Below are positions 24,105 through 37,167 of a stretch of DNA of 64,000 nucleotides, in pieces. The position numbers and the translations under genes were made by a program. Position 1 is the first letter of the stretch, and the number at the start of each line of letters is the position of its first letter. Under the pieces are notes generated by a model. The model ran no database searches. It was not told where the DNA came from and saw nothing but the letters and a program-made list of their open reading frames with translations. Source of the stretch: Onchocerca volvulus (taxonomy: Eukaryota; Nematoda; Chromadorea; Rhabditida; Onchocercidae); contig HG738139.1 in the NCBI GenBank assembly GCA_000499405.2, positions 8,580,616-8,644,615 of the forward strand, given 5' to 3'.

Positions 24105-26190
24105 GCTTGTTTTTCAACTGTAATAAATCTGAGTATATAAAGCATGACTCTACCCTTTGCATTTCGAATTACATCATCGTAATCAGCAAGAGCGATGCAA
24201 TGCGACGCGCGACAAAGGTACAGATTTCATCATATCCGCCCTGTCTTGCAATATGCTTATGTGACAGTGAACAATAGCGAAAACATTCACAAGCCAAACA
24301 ATATATACGCTACAATACCGGCTGTCCTACTTCCTCTAAGCTAATCAACCAATTTGGCACATCATCCAGCTCATGCCGCGCATTTCTAACGCAACCACAC
24401 ATATACACACACATCCGCACACTCCCCTTATCAATCAATATCCAACTAACTGCTGAAACAGGGAATTTGAAATCGAAGGGTACACCCAAAGAGAACAGCA
24501 CAATATCAACAATCATAACCAATGATTGATTATCCATATTCGGAGTCATTCCTCTGCTGTGATGTTTTCTCGTTTAGCAGAGATTTACGCTATTATGCAG
24601 AATGATAAGCTATTCCTAACGATTAAACCTTGCTATTCACTCATTACGACTCTTATCACACTACATATTGTAACAATTTAATTTCTAAAAAAGTGGAAGG
24701 ACTGATTTCTACATTTACATAAATAAAAAATAACTGTATCCTCTAATTCTGGAGAAAATATGAACAAAGAAGCGAAAAAAGACCAAAGAAAGAAACAAAG
24801 AGTAAAGGTAAGAGTTGAAGGGGAAAATCATACTGAGTGAGTCTATCAGATAACAAATGTCTCCTTTTGGTAAAATCATGCAAGTACAGTTTGGAATATC
24901 AACCGAATAAATTAGATTAGAGTTTAATCATGTTACTGTTTAGCCTGATATTGAAACCCCCAATATGTTCCTATATAATGGCACTGAAAATAGAAATAAT
25001 CCAATTCTAACAGCGACATTTATTTTTGATATTCCTCACAACTAACACGATTCTCAGGCTTATTGATGCGCAGTTTTCCTAAAAATCTAATTCTTCTAAT
25101 TTCGAGTCTGAAATGATGTAAAAGTACTTAATTTATCGATTGCTGTATAAACAATGACTTAAAATAGTTCAATTATGCGGCAAGATTTAAATGCGCTATT
25201 AACCATTTTGGAGACCAATAAACCATGATTTTGTATATCAATATTTTATAGTAGCTGTAAGATTAGTCAGATCTACAAATAATACTAGTCTCTACGAATT
25301 TACTCGATAGCAAACAGCCCAATAATTACTTAAACTACTGTAAGCAAAACTAACCACCAGAATATTAATGCAATACGGTAGGAAGACATTTTAGTTTGAC
25401 GTGACCCTCATTAATTTTTAATTATATTTCGTAGATGCAACCAGAAATCTACGAATATTAAATCCTATTCACATATATGAAACTCTAATAAAATTGAAAA
25501 AGGTTCAACTTCCAAATCGATATAATCGATTCAAAAACTGAACCCAAAATATTCTCTATTATTGGTTGAGCCGATTTGTCAGCGATTCGAAATCGAATAC
25601 TTGGTTTCTCGCTTCGAATCTTGAGCGACTATTAAATACAAAGATTTTATGTCCAAAATTCGGCTCGTTTACGGACTATAGATCCCTCGTCACTGAAATT
25701 TGAAAAATTCGAGCAATTGTCATATTTTTAACAATACAGAAAAAAAATCAATTGAATCAACTGACGAAAATAATTTTATTTTCAATCTGCAAAACAGCAA
25801 AGCAACGAAACAGATATGCCTGGAAATAGTGTCTTTTGGAAAACAATCCAAACGATCTACTGCACCACAACAGATTAGCAGTTTGAGTAACACGCCAGAA
25901 CACATGCTTTAATAATATGAAGATAAAATGATAAACCTTTTTCTGAAACTGAGAGCATAAAAAGCTTCATGAAAATTACAAGCAAACTGGCAGAATCAAG
26001 AACTAAACCAACAGACGAAAGGACAATAAATTTTTACGAACTATATGCTCAAGCAGACAACATATATGTCAGCATGAGCTGTTTCTATTAAGAATTATAA
26101 CTTCCATCATTAAGTGAAACAAATGAAGCTGCAAACAAATTTAAACAATGCATACTAGAGTGCAGATGTGTAGTATGGCGCCATTACTAT
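24105..26190. other. Spacer between the two SRSF1-type genes
   Basis: About 2.1 kb. Open frames at 24310-24549 (minus) and 25700-25912 (plus) show no motif or splice partner. It presumably contains the copy 1 promoter and the copy 2 3' UTR, unless the two are co-transcribed. Confidence 0.5.
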
Positions 26191-27472
26191 TCAATAACGC
26201 GATCCAGCGCGAGAACGAGAACGAGTTTTTGATCTTGTTCTGGAGGGAGATCGCGAATGTGAAGAATATGCTGGAGAGACAGAGGGTCGAACAAAAGATG
26301 TACGAATGTGAGAACGAGAGCGCACGGAACGTGAACGGCTTCTTGATCGAGAACATGTAGGACTATACTTTGGTGATGTACGTGTTCTGCGTGGTGTGTA
26401 TGAGCGTGATCGGGAACGGTTTGAATTAATATTCGCCTCTCTTACTCTAATATATGCTACTTCTCCCTGAAAATACCTTGCTACTTCCCAGGACATCATG
26501 GGGATTTTATTCAAGACTGTCAAAGCTATACGGTACTGTATATTATTACCTCGTGCGATTTGAACTTTGTATCATCCAGCTTTCGAAGGGCATATTTCAT
26601 ATCCTCATAATTTGTGTATTCAACAACACCAGTGCCATCTCGAAAAACATCTGCATAGCATATTTCACCAGCATCACGCATATGGTCCTAAAATGATCTG
26701 CTAAAATCTAAGTTAAAGCAATTCCTTAAGAGATAAATTCTCTTGAAATGATTTTCTGAGTTCAAGAAAAAATTTCCTATTTCCTTCGATTATATAAGAT
26801 AACCTTACTTTAAGATCTTCCCATGAACCAGTATCGGGAAGACCTGAGATTACAACACGATAGCCAGTTCGTCGAGAAGGCGGACCACGTCGAGGTGATC
26901 GTGAATCCGGTCCATATAATGGACGACCACCTGGACCACGTGGACCAACTCCCCGAGTTAATTCAACTCGGATGCGACATCCATCAAAATCGTATCCATT
27001 TCGTCCGTGAACAGCATCTCGAGCATCTCTGCAATTTTTGTTTTTCTGGCGTCTTATTTTTCAAGCATCTTGATTCCGATGATCTAATATTCAAAAGTAT
27101 TGAAATAAAACTTTTTAAACAAGATCTTCGTAACTTTGAATTATTCAGGACAAAATATTCGTAAGCAAACTTCATGTAATTTCCATGCAGAAAAAATCTA
27201 AAGGTATATTTTGCGATACTGTAACAACAGAAAATGATAAGAGCTTTTCACTGTTACTACTGGAAGTATGCTAGACGTTTATATTATGTCGTTAGAAAAG
27301 TTAATTACCTGGAATTATCGAATTCGACAAATGCAAATGGCACATCCCTAGTAAACTTTATGTCGATGAAATTGATGCGTCCATACTTGTAGAAGATATC
27401 TTCCAAATCTCGTTGTTTCACATCGCTTGGTAAATTGCCCACAAACACACGACAATCGCGTTTTCCAGCCAT
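26191..27472 (-). CDS. SR splicing factor, SRSF1/ASF type (copy 2)
   Basis: Paralogue of the downstream copy with the same four-exon plan and phases: 27472-27309, 27028-26809, 26687-26550 and 26466-26191 (798 bases, 265 aa). RRM1 has VFVGNL and PFAFVEF. The linker is shorter ([12 protein letters not shown]) and more RS-like than in copy 1. The pseudo-RRM heptapeptide reads SWEDLKD instead of the near-invariant SWQDLKD. The RS tail is longer (92 residues) and interrupted by a non-RS stretch ([12 protein letters not shown]). Exons 1 and 3 are exactly the same length as in copy 1 (164 and 138 bases); exons 2 and 4 differ. Start chosen at MAGKRDC by comparison with copy 1. A functional gene by all signs, diverged in its RNA-recognition and tail regions. 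Confidence 0.94.
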
Positions 27473-27871
27473 ATATTGCCAATCTAAATGCAACTGCTCC
27501 TTTATCTGATTTTGTATAAAGTAGAACTAAATACTATACCGTAAGATTATAGATCAGAATACCGAAAAGATAAGCAAACATGCCAAGCGGGAAACAAAAC
27601 ACGACAGAAGCACCGTTCTTCAATGGAATCCGCATCTTAATACCACTTTACATCCTACAATTGGGTCTACCGAATTTTCCAAATTTCTCAGTTAAACTTC
27701 GTGCAAACGGTCTACGTATAGGAAAGGTCTCTATGAAAATTCAAATAATAAGGTAATGCTACTTATTTTTACTTTCTTTACATTTGTTGTTTTATCTCCT
27801 TTACTACACTCTTTCTAATGATATCTGTATGATTGAAAGGGACCTTATCGTTCGAACTATTTCCAGCTGAA

Positions 27872-30734
27872 ATGAATTCATTTTGTGGTCGTTTCAATGA
27901 ATGTAATTGGATATCGGTTGATCAATTCAGTTCCGATAACCTGAAATCTTCCGCATTCTTCCTCTCCCATTGCCATACTGGTCGGTTTCATCTTTTTGCT
28001 ACTGTTCTCTCTTTCTAATAAACTTCTTTCATTCTGTTTATCTGCTTTGTTCACTGGAAATCACTAGAATAATCAATTTAAGAATTCGATTTTAAAAAAA
28101 AAAAGGACAGTCAAATTTCCTAAATTCTTTCTTCTTCCTAAACTTTAAATATTCATTATTTTGCTACTTCTTCATTTCTACTATCTCCCTTCATCTCCTC
28201 CATCTTTCTTACCACTTTAAGTTCTTATTTCTTCTTATCTTTAGATTTGCCTGTGCAATGCTTTTTGATAGTCTATTTTTTTTTACAAGTGTTACTACTG
28301 TCGCGTGTACCATGATATTTAACTTAAACTGGTAAAAATTGTTTTTTTTCTTTTTTTCTTTTTTTTGGTATTGTATCAATTTGTTGAATGGTAATTATTA
28401 GTGGAGTTTTCGATGGTGCAAATCTTGACTATATGGTAAAGAAACAAACCCATATACATATAGTGTCAATATAAACTCTTTGCTGCTCATTTAAATTCTA
28501 AATCCTAAATATATATAAGTTTTTCAGTATTTTTCAGATCATATGCAAGGCTTAGATAGCGATCAATTTTATGAATTAATAAAAGGCAAATTTGCTGTGT
28601 TCTATTGTCACAAAATATCGAAAATCCTTCTCAGCTCAGATCACTGCTACGCAAGACTACTGGTAAAAAACCAAAATCTAATTTTTAATGGATTCTTACA
28701 ACTGGCCATTGCAAAGATGTAGAGGCAGTTGATTTTAATTTCAGCTAAAAGTTTGTCAAAGTTCAACTACTCGAAGAGAATGCCTAATTTTCATTTAACA
28801 TTTAGTAAACAGATTTTAATCCTAAAGTGAAACAAAAAAAACATGTTTTTTTTTTTTTTTAAATTTTGTCCTTGTCATCGTGTGTTTCATTTTTCTACTT
28901 TTTATTAAAGAAAAAAAAACAATTTACTAAAAGTTTAAGAAGTATATTGTGTCTAAAAATTATAATGAGAAGTTCACGATTACTGCTATTTGTGATGACG
29001 AAGAACGGAAATCACTACTTCCATCATCATCAGTCGATGTTACATTTCTGGATGCTCAACACATTCCAGGCTCTATTATGTAAATTTTTGAGCTGCAAAA
29101 ACTTATATCGAATGTAAAATTTTACTTGAATTATACAATCACTATTCTTAATTTCTTTTATTTTATTTAGGATTCTGTTTGAATTCCATGGTGGCTTTAA
29201 ACTGTTATATACAGGAGATTATCGTTTATCAAAAGATGATTGGATTGCTTGCGACATACTTAAAGATCCATTCACCAAGTAGATTTTTGGAAGTCATCTG
29301 TAGCTATTTACAGTACGATAATTGTTACTTTAAAAATACTCAAAATGTTTTCCAACTCTTTCAGATGTTATTTTTTCAGTTCTGGATTTAAACGCCTTGA
29401 TGCTCTTTATTTTGATAGCACATTCTGTCGAAGAGGAGCAGAAATTATACCAACTTTGAATCAGAGTTGTGCGCTTTGTGTTAAGATGGTGAGGGAATGG
29501 TTGGAAAAAGATTCGAATAATAAAGTTTTAATATGGTGTGGTGAGTATGGAATTTGTTTTGTAATCTTATTATTTGACGAATATCTTTTGGATGTATTTA
29601 ATGTGGTAACTACATATGTTAAGTTCAGGCAGATTTGGCCATGAACTTTTATTAAAAGCAATTTGGGACGAACTCCATATCAAATGTCATGTAACAGTGA
29701 TGAAGTATCGTATTTATTCGAGTATGCAGTTTTTATTTACTTTCGAAATTAATTTCCTTTTCTGAAGGACTTACATCTAAATTCTTGAAATGACTTCCTT
29801 TTTGTCAATCTGCAAATCACTTGGAATTACAGAAATTGATTTTCTTGCTGATTGTATAACGCCGGTTGCTCAAGGCACTCGTGTACATGCTTGTACCACA
29901 AAACCGAGTGTAACGGAAGAAATTTTTCATGTGAATAATCAAAGAGTGGTGGCGAAGAGAAAGGATAGCATTAACTTCAAACAGAAGGTAGATTGGATTT
30001 AATCCCCGGAAAATTTATTGTAAAAGCATTTTGATGATATCAAAGCTTTCAGATGTCAACGTGTTGGCAGTGTCGTCCAGATCACAGCAATGTACGAGTA
30101 ATAAAGCCTTCAGCAATTTGGTTTTTGAAGAGAAATGAAAAAAAGTTAGTATCTATGAAGACTACCAGTAATAAATTCTTATGAAAAAATCAGTCTAAAA
30201 AACATATTTTAGAAAGAAATTTTAAGAGTAAAGACTGATTTAAAAATTCAAATTTTTTCATCGCTGCAAATTATAGAGTTGCTTAATTTTAGTGCACTGG
30301 GATATGAAAATAACCGATTTTGCCGTCTTTTATACTCAGGCCATTCTTCGCTTGCTGAAATTGAGGATGCTTTTAGCTTGTTAAGACCTATACGCGCTTA
30401 TCCAAATACCACGGACAAACGCGGCCAAAATTTTGCTGGAAAATTAATAAAATACTTCAGGTATACTTCTGGTTTTTCAGGATAATTTTACTGACTTACA
30501 TCTTATTTTTGTAGTTGATTTCAACTGATAACTTAATACATTGATAATATTTTGTAAATACAATAGATTGAATCTCATAACATAATTATAATATTTCTGA
30601 AAGAGTGGATCATATTTAGACAAACGATACGTCTTTTTAGGCCTTACTGTTATAGTAATTCACGAATGAGTTTCAAGTTATCGATGGACACTGAAAGCAC
30701 GACCACTGAAGTAATCACATTATCAGATTCTTAA
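27872..30734 (+). CDS. DCLRE1C: Artemis/SNM1C-type metallo-beta-lactamase nuclease, core only
   Basis: DNA hairpin-opening and overhang nuclease family used in non-homologous end joining. Exons: 27872-27980, 28538-28662, 28934 (or 28940)-29079, 29171-29278, 29380-29540, 29629-29709, 29833-29987, 30053-30144, 30293-30460 and 30641-30734, giving 412 aa. The start MNSFCGRF matches the Artemis N-terminus. Metal ligands are all present: motif 2 HCHTDH (made by splicing exon 1 to 2), motif 3 His in AQHIPG, motif 4 YTGDYR. Beta-CASP motifs: A in YFDSTFC, B in VHACTTK, C in YSGHSS. IKPSAIWF and the NSGFKRLD context favour Artemis over Apollo or SNM1A. The protein ends about 20 residues after the core and lacks the roughly 300-residue regulatory tail of vertebrate Artemis. 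The exact exon 3 acceptor is uncertain by six bases. Confidence 0.9.
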
Positions 30735-31753
30735 AATGACAGCTCGTTCTTTGACGCAAATGACAGTGCTGCCGAAGAAATTGAAATGCGATCACGATGA
30801 GATTTCTTCGATTGATTGTGCTGATTACTTAGATTAAACCTCGAAACTATCAGTAGTTTCAGGTGCACTCAAACTAAGAAAAAAAAGAGAAGGTTGACGG
30901 ATGTTCCATGGTGAATTCTTTATTAACACAGAATAAAAGCGATTTAACATCTTGTAAAATTTGACGAATCTCTCAAGTTATTTATTTTCCGAGGAATTAT
31001 AATTGTATTCTATTTTCTCTTCAGCTGCTGATTTTTTTTAGCATTTTTAATATCATTAATGATGAATTTTGGCTTATACAGTTTTCAAATTTAATCATAT
31101 ACATTGAATTCCTTTTTTTCAGTTTTTGAATTCAAGTTAGTCAAACACTACTTATAGTTTTTTCCCATATTTCTTTCTTTATTTATTCCTTTAGTCATCT
31201 ATTTTTTATTTCGTGTTTTATATTTCAGAATATTATAAGTATTGTTTATCTTAATATCTTTTGTTAACATTCCTTGTTGTTGTGCTAAACTTCATTTTTA
31301 TTTGCGCTGCCAACACTATAAACAATAAGCTTTCATTTCAGTTCCAATCCTGGTGCCATCGGAGCGTTCGGAATATGCTGACATCGATAAGTTCTAGGGT
31401 TTGGCCGGAATGGAAAACAGCAACAACGGCATACTTTCTCATGCTTATGTCTCTTCAATCTATTTATCCTGCAAATTTTAATCTTGCATAAAAAATAAAA
31501 AATAGGGATTTAAAAATATTATGGGAAAATAATAGGGTCATAGGGATTTATTATACTATTAGTTTAAACATTATACTTTCCCATTTCGTTCTTAGATTGG
31601 CAATCTTTTGTTAACCAATCTTTTCGCTACAAGAAAGGCATTTGCAATACAGATATCACTAATAGCCTTCGCTAAAATTAAACATATAGACATTATCTGT
31701 GCCACATTATCGGAATTATCTGATTAATGACTGCTTTAAGTTTGTTACTGTTT
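30735..31753. other. Spacer between convergent genes
   Basis: AT-rich. A 76-codon plus frame at 31261-31491 has a hydrophobic start resembling a signal sequence, but no splice partner or motif. Confidence 0.5.
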
Positions 31754-33452
31754 TTAAACCAGATATAAACGAAATAAAGATTTTAGGAATAAATGATTAA
31801 CTTGCTTATTTTGCACAATACAATCGTACCACTTTAGTGATCGTATGTCTTTTTGGAAAATTGGTTCAACTTGACTGAGATCTACTGTATCAGCTGGCCA
31901 TAATTTGCATTCTCCACCATTAAACTGAAATTAGATTACAGAATTGTAACCATATTTTAGATAAGACTCTTGTATTATATACTGAGATATGCGCTTTTCA
32001 ACTTGATTTTCGTGAATTTCAAAACTTGCCGATAGTTTATCATAATCTACTTGGCAGCTGTCCATTTGATCTACGCCCGAAAGATCTTTTTGCTTGCAGA
32101 TCCGTTCGGATACATAAAATGGAATAAATGGCCGTCCACCGCGTATCCTGAAAATGTAAAATTCGTATTTTTAAGTAGTAAATCGATCAACAAATACATG
32201 ATTTCGTCCAATTATCAGTGATACCGAGAAGTCGTTAAAAAAGTGATAAAATTCAATATCAAACATCCAGTGTCGTGGATCGAGGCATGTTATGATAATT
32301 TAATGACAATGGAAGTAATAATTAGAGAGTAATGCCAAAACGAATATTAGAGGAGTCATAGTTCATTTCATTAACATCACCTAATATTGGTGAGATGCTT
32401 CATTTGAGTTTTAATAATAGAGTTATAGTACAGTGTGCATATCATTCAACTGTTTTAACAAAAGAGATGTAAGACGACGGATGTTTTGGTGATGTTAACA
32501 ATAATTTTATCAAAAATTAAAAAAGAAAAATAATATTTCCGATGGAATTAAGGCCTACTCGAATGGACTAAGATCGCATTTCTTAATGCCACCGTAGCCA
32601 CAACTCTGCTTATATGAGCACATTCCACATGCTTTCTTGTTGATGAGAACAGAACTCATGTAGGAGTAAAAACTTTCCAATGCTTTCCCATATCGTTGAT
32701 TTATGAGTTTGTAGAACCAGTGTTGTTGACAGAGAGGTGATATTTGATTTATATATGTCGTCTATAAAATCCAAAGAATAGATTTTCAACCGGAGAACTT
32801 CGAAAGATAACTTTTGAAACTGAGATTTCCGAAAGTTTTGAATATACAAGGAAGAAAACAGAACTTCATAAATCGGTCTTATTATCTCATTTTTGGCATT
32901 AAAGAAATAATACAACTTTGTGACTAAAGAATAAAATTAAAACAATCTTATAATAAGGAATGAGTTATGATAACCATTATTTTTAATATGGCATCGAATT
33001 TTGAATTTCCTGACGTTTTGAAGATTCAAATAAATATTTTGGAAATCGGAATTCATGAAATTGAAATATGAACACTGAACTAGTTAGGTAAAACAAACAT
33101 TGAATTCCCTATCGGGCCAAATGCATGGTCCCCATGTGCTCCAGTTCGAACAGTCATTGCTTTGTGTCACCTCAGAAAAAACTGCTGCAAGCTGCCCAGA
33201 AACTAAAATTAAAATTCATTTTGATGGTGTAAACATGTTCATAATTAATATCCATCAATCTTAAATTCAAATTCTGAAAATGAAAAGCTGCATCCTTTTT
33301 TCTCGTAAATTAAAAAGTTTCAATTGCATGTAAAATAATTTTTATTGAAAAGAAAGATTTTTCAAGGGATGCACAAATATTCTAATATATGACTTTTTAC
33401 CTGTTTTCACGAGAAAAAGTATGGTAAATTCAGTGAATTGGACGAAATTCAT
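31754..33452 (-). CDS. Small secreted cysteine-rich protein with TSP1-like start
   Basis: Exons: 33452-33401, 33202-33099, 32761-32559, 32147-32003 and 31924-31754, phases consistent, 675 bases (224 aa). The first about 20 residues ([20 protein letters not shown]) form a plausible signal peptide, so the product should enter the secretory pathway. Residues about 34-43 read [10 protein letters not shown], the opening of a thrombospondin type-1 repeat, but a full TSP1 pattern is not completed. A cysteine cluster follows ([15 protein letters not shown]), then further spaced cysteines. No transmembrane segment is seen. I cannot assign a family. It could be a nematode-specific extracellular matrix or secreted ligand-like protein. 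The donor after exon 4 (CAA|GTTGAA) is weak. Confidence 0.72.
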
Positions 33453-36044
33453 TAATCCCTAAGAATGTTTGTGTTGACTTCGATTTTTCTGCAAAAAACA
33501 TAATTTTTTAGAAGTTGCAAAATGAGAAATTAATATTAGCAAAAGAAAAAAAGAAAAGAAACTAATGATGATTGAAGAGACTATCTGAATAATTTAGAAG
33601 AAGTTGAGAAGAACTGATTTTAAAAAAGCGTCGACAACATCTCCTGTAATTGCAAGAATGTTTAAAATGGGTTATTGAATAGAAGATTCCATTAAACCAA
33701 CGTCATTTTGAATATTGTCATCATCATCATTATTATTATCATTAATATTATTAAAGGTCATCTCGTCATGTTATGCAATTAATCGTAAACGGTTGAATGA
33801 ATTGTGCCTTTAAATGCAGTAAAAAAAACATAAAATGCATTCGACTTACATCTATTCATATCAAAAAGTAAAAAATTAAAAAAAAAAATTTGAAATGCAA
33901 AAAATTATTGCATCAATATTATCCATGTAATATTACTATATTGATTTTACCAATTGCATTGGAAAAATCAATTCAGTATCATTTATCGGAATTCTTAATT
34001 TCTAACGATAAAAAATGTTTTTTTCGATTTTCAAATATTGTCAATTATGAAGTGTCAATTGTATCGTATAGTTTTGACAAAAATTTAATCAAGTTTCGAT
34101 CAAAATGCATCAAATCACTTTACATGAAATAATTCCAGATCAGAAAATGAATTCCTGTTTCAAATTTTATATAAAGCATATTTGAATTCAAATTCAGCTC
34201 ATTAAATTGGATGACTGATTTTTTGATTTGTCTGAATGATGTGGCCAGATTTTTCTAAAACAACTCATTGGAGGTTTTTTATAAAGGAAAAAAATAAAGA
34301 ATCTAAAAGGAATTTTGAAATGCTTCCAGGAGTTAATATTTTTCGAGGTAATTTTTAATAATTTAATACAATGCACCTCGAAGAAAATCAAAATTGAATA
34401 TTTTGTTAGAAAATCAAATTTGATTCGTGTTTCAGTGCAGAGTAAAAAAAATAATCTGCAATAAAATGTCCAGTATATTGATTAGTACTAAAATCCAGAA
34501 ATTTCATGAAATTGTGATCTATGAACAGTCAGTGCATTTCTATCATAGCTACAGATATATTTATGATTTCTCATTACTGAATTTTTTCTCTTACAAAATC
34601 TAAGCCGGGTACCTCACTGTTTTGTTGAAAATGCTGTGTGGAACTGAATAAGATATTCAGAATTAAACAAGAATGAAAAAAACATTGATTGCTTTGTTGA
34701 TTATCTGAATACAGATAGGATAAATTGATATCGAATTTATCACCTAATTTTACTTCAAATTAGACGTAAATACAAAATTTATGAATACCCAAATTATCAG
34801 TTATCAAATTATCAATGTGAAATCACCCGCAGCGATAAATATGTCATTACATTAATATTCAGCAGTAGAAATAGTTTTTGTGATAATTTTCCGATTTCAT
34901 ATCTTTCGGATATTTTATGACACTTCGAATCAAAATTTAGGTAGTTTACTGAGTTTCACTGCTGAGGATTACCGAGGAAAATTCTAAATTATATTACATA
35001 AACTTCATGCTCACTTTTACAAACCGGTTTCAAATGTAAATAGAAAGAAATAATACCGGCGAAGATGATGGAAGAGGAGCAAATATGAATCTATTTAAAT
35101 AGTTAATCTTTTTTTTTTGATCCAATTGAATAATTAACTGATGTTGACAGAATTTCATTTGAAGCAATAAATTTGGAGAAAATTCTAGCTCACGTTTGAT
35201 TGATTTTGCAAAAACCGGTCGTTGTCTTGCAATGCAACATTAGATGAATTAATAAATGCTTCTAATCTGCACAATATTAAATTAATTAACGTGTCACAAT
35301 TCGATGATTTTCTTCACAATTATTCTCCTCTTCATTTGGTTCGTTTCTTGTCAATTCAGTACTAATCTTAACTTTCTCATTAGTTAATTCCTTCTCTTCA
35401 TGCAGTCAGAGATAAGAACTGTTATTACGGAATGAACCCCATGTGTTATTGTACAGGTGTAAAAGGTGACTGACGACCATTGACCGCATTTTTCAGCTGC
35501 ATAATCGTTGATGATCTTTGCTGAAGAAGTTGATGATTTATACATTTAGAATTCAAGCATAAATCATTTTAAAATTCACTCTGAATCGTAGTCATAAACT
35601 TATAGATTTACTGAAACACAATACAATAGGACATCGGTAAAAGAACTTATTCCAAAAATATATCGATGTCTTCTGCAGGTTGGTCAAATTAACAGAACCA
35701 GCACCAGTCTCACACGATAACAGCTATAGCTTTAATAAAGGTGGCAGAACATGCTCCATTCAAGTGTGAATTTATTGTTTAATGAATTCCAATTTCTTTA
35801 GATTTAAACTCTTATAATTTCACAAAAAAAAAAAAACGATGACTAATGTGTTAATGCAGCAAACGACGATCTGTTTTAGTCAGTCCAAAATCCATTTTAG
35901 GTTTTGGATATACTTGAAAAAAGTGTTTTCCTAGTATTGATATAATCTTTTCAAAGCTTGTAAACTGCAAAAGTTAAATGAATTTCCTCTTTCCTCTCTT
36001 CAAAAAAAAGTATTCGAATTTATTTTCTTTTGCGATCCTTCTAG
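33453..36044. other. 2.6-kb spacer, may hide 5' exons of the next gene
   Basis: AT-rich, with a (TCA)n/(TTA)n stretch at about 33718-33755. No supported gene. The pepsin-inhibitor-like gene begins abruptly at 36045 and lacks a signal peptide, so upstream exons are likely here. One weak candidate is a cysteine-rich open piece ending at a CAG|GTGTAA donor near 35457. Confidence 0.4.
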
Positions 36045-37167
36045 CAAAGAAATGAAATCTCATACCTACATGAATTTAAAAATTCAGAACGGTAAACTTT
36101 TTATTGACGGTATATTCAAGAGAAATTTAACAATGGCCGAAATAGAAGAAGTGGAACACTGGTCTGAAGCTTTTAATCAGTTTGTCACATTGGTTAGCTA
36201 TTTTTTTCGCAAAAATTTTGGAAGGAAAAAAAACACATAATTTGCATGTTACATATTTTAAGAATTTTGTTTAATTATCTTACAAAATAATTGTTGGCTG
36301 TTAGAATTACATTATAGATAAAGACATGATTCTTATCAAAGGGATGCTGCATCATATTTGCAACATTTTTGAAAAAGTTCCCCTTATAGAATTGAGTCAT
36401 TTGCTAACTCTGTTGCAGAGACGAAAACTGAGAATGAACCTTGACCTTTCTAGTTCACGTGAATTCTGACACTTCTCTATAGTACTGATATTGATGAACA
36501 TTAATTCAACAAATTATCTGCATAATATACAGTTACAATCTAAGGATAACATGTGATTTGATTGTTTTGCTTTTCATTGCTTTATTTGAATGCCATCTTG
36601 CAATGCTTTTAGCAGACCCAAAGACATATACACAATGAATGGCACGATCAGCATAACCATGCCCATAACATGGGCCACCAAAGGCAAAATCATGATCAGC
36701 ACCACTCCAGTCATAATCAAGATTTCCACCATCATGATTCCAAAGAGAGCAATAGTCGCAATCATGATTATGAACATGATGATAGGAATATGCATAAAAA
36801 TCGTGATAACAACGAGCCTAATCACAATCACGATTATCACAATCAACATGCTGAACATCGACTGAATCACAAGCATGGCCATCACAATCATAAAGGTAAC
36901 CAGGAGCAGAGCTATTACAATCATAGAAATAATCATGCGCATGACTTTCGCAATCACAAAAATAGTCAGGAGGATGAGTATTATAATCACGGAAATCACG
37001 CCAAAGAAAAACGGCAAAATATGCGACACAATCGTAAACACGGTAATAACGAGTGGGAATTGACTGATGTTGCTGGAAATGGTGGAGACATAAACAACGA
37101 AGATAAAGCACTTTTTGATGGGTTAAATCCGACAGTACATTTCCCGCACGTTTGTGATTCTATTTGA
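36045..37167 (+). CDS. Pepsin-inhibitor-3-like domain with histidine-rich tail, 5' incomplete
   Basis: Two exons seen: 36045-36192 and 36616-37167, joined in phase 0. The first encodes a segment with NGKLFIDGIFKRNLT and a helix of acidic residues. It aligns in length and key positions with the second half of pepsin inhibitor-3 (Ascaris PI-3; Ov33/Bm33 in filaria), which has a strand-turn-strand ending in RDLT followed by a long helix. The second exon is extremely rich in His, Asn, Asp and Arg: about 35 His in the first 140 residues, many as HNH, HHH or NHDYH. It then closes with a normal segment and a lone Cys near the end (PHVCDSI), as in PI-3. Where PI-3 has a short Pro-rich linker, this protein has the His-rich block. 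The classical domain normally blocks aspartic proteases; whether this one does is unknown. A signal peptide exon was not found. Confidence 0.68.

Noticed and set aside
26148..26360. Plus-strand open frame
   Set aside because: Antisense of the copy 2 RS tail; Arg/Ser codons keep the opposite strand open.
36574..37041. 155-codon hydrophobic open frame on the minus strand
   Set aside because: It is the exact antisense of the His/Asn-rich exon. CAC/CAT/AAC-type codons read backward give Val/Ile/Met runs, so the frame stays open by composition.
36818..37111. Second antisense frame rich in Cys, Asp and His
   Set aside because: Another shadow of the same low-complexity exon; no splice sites or motif.
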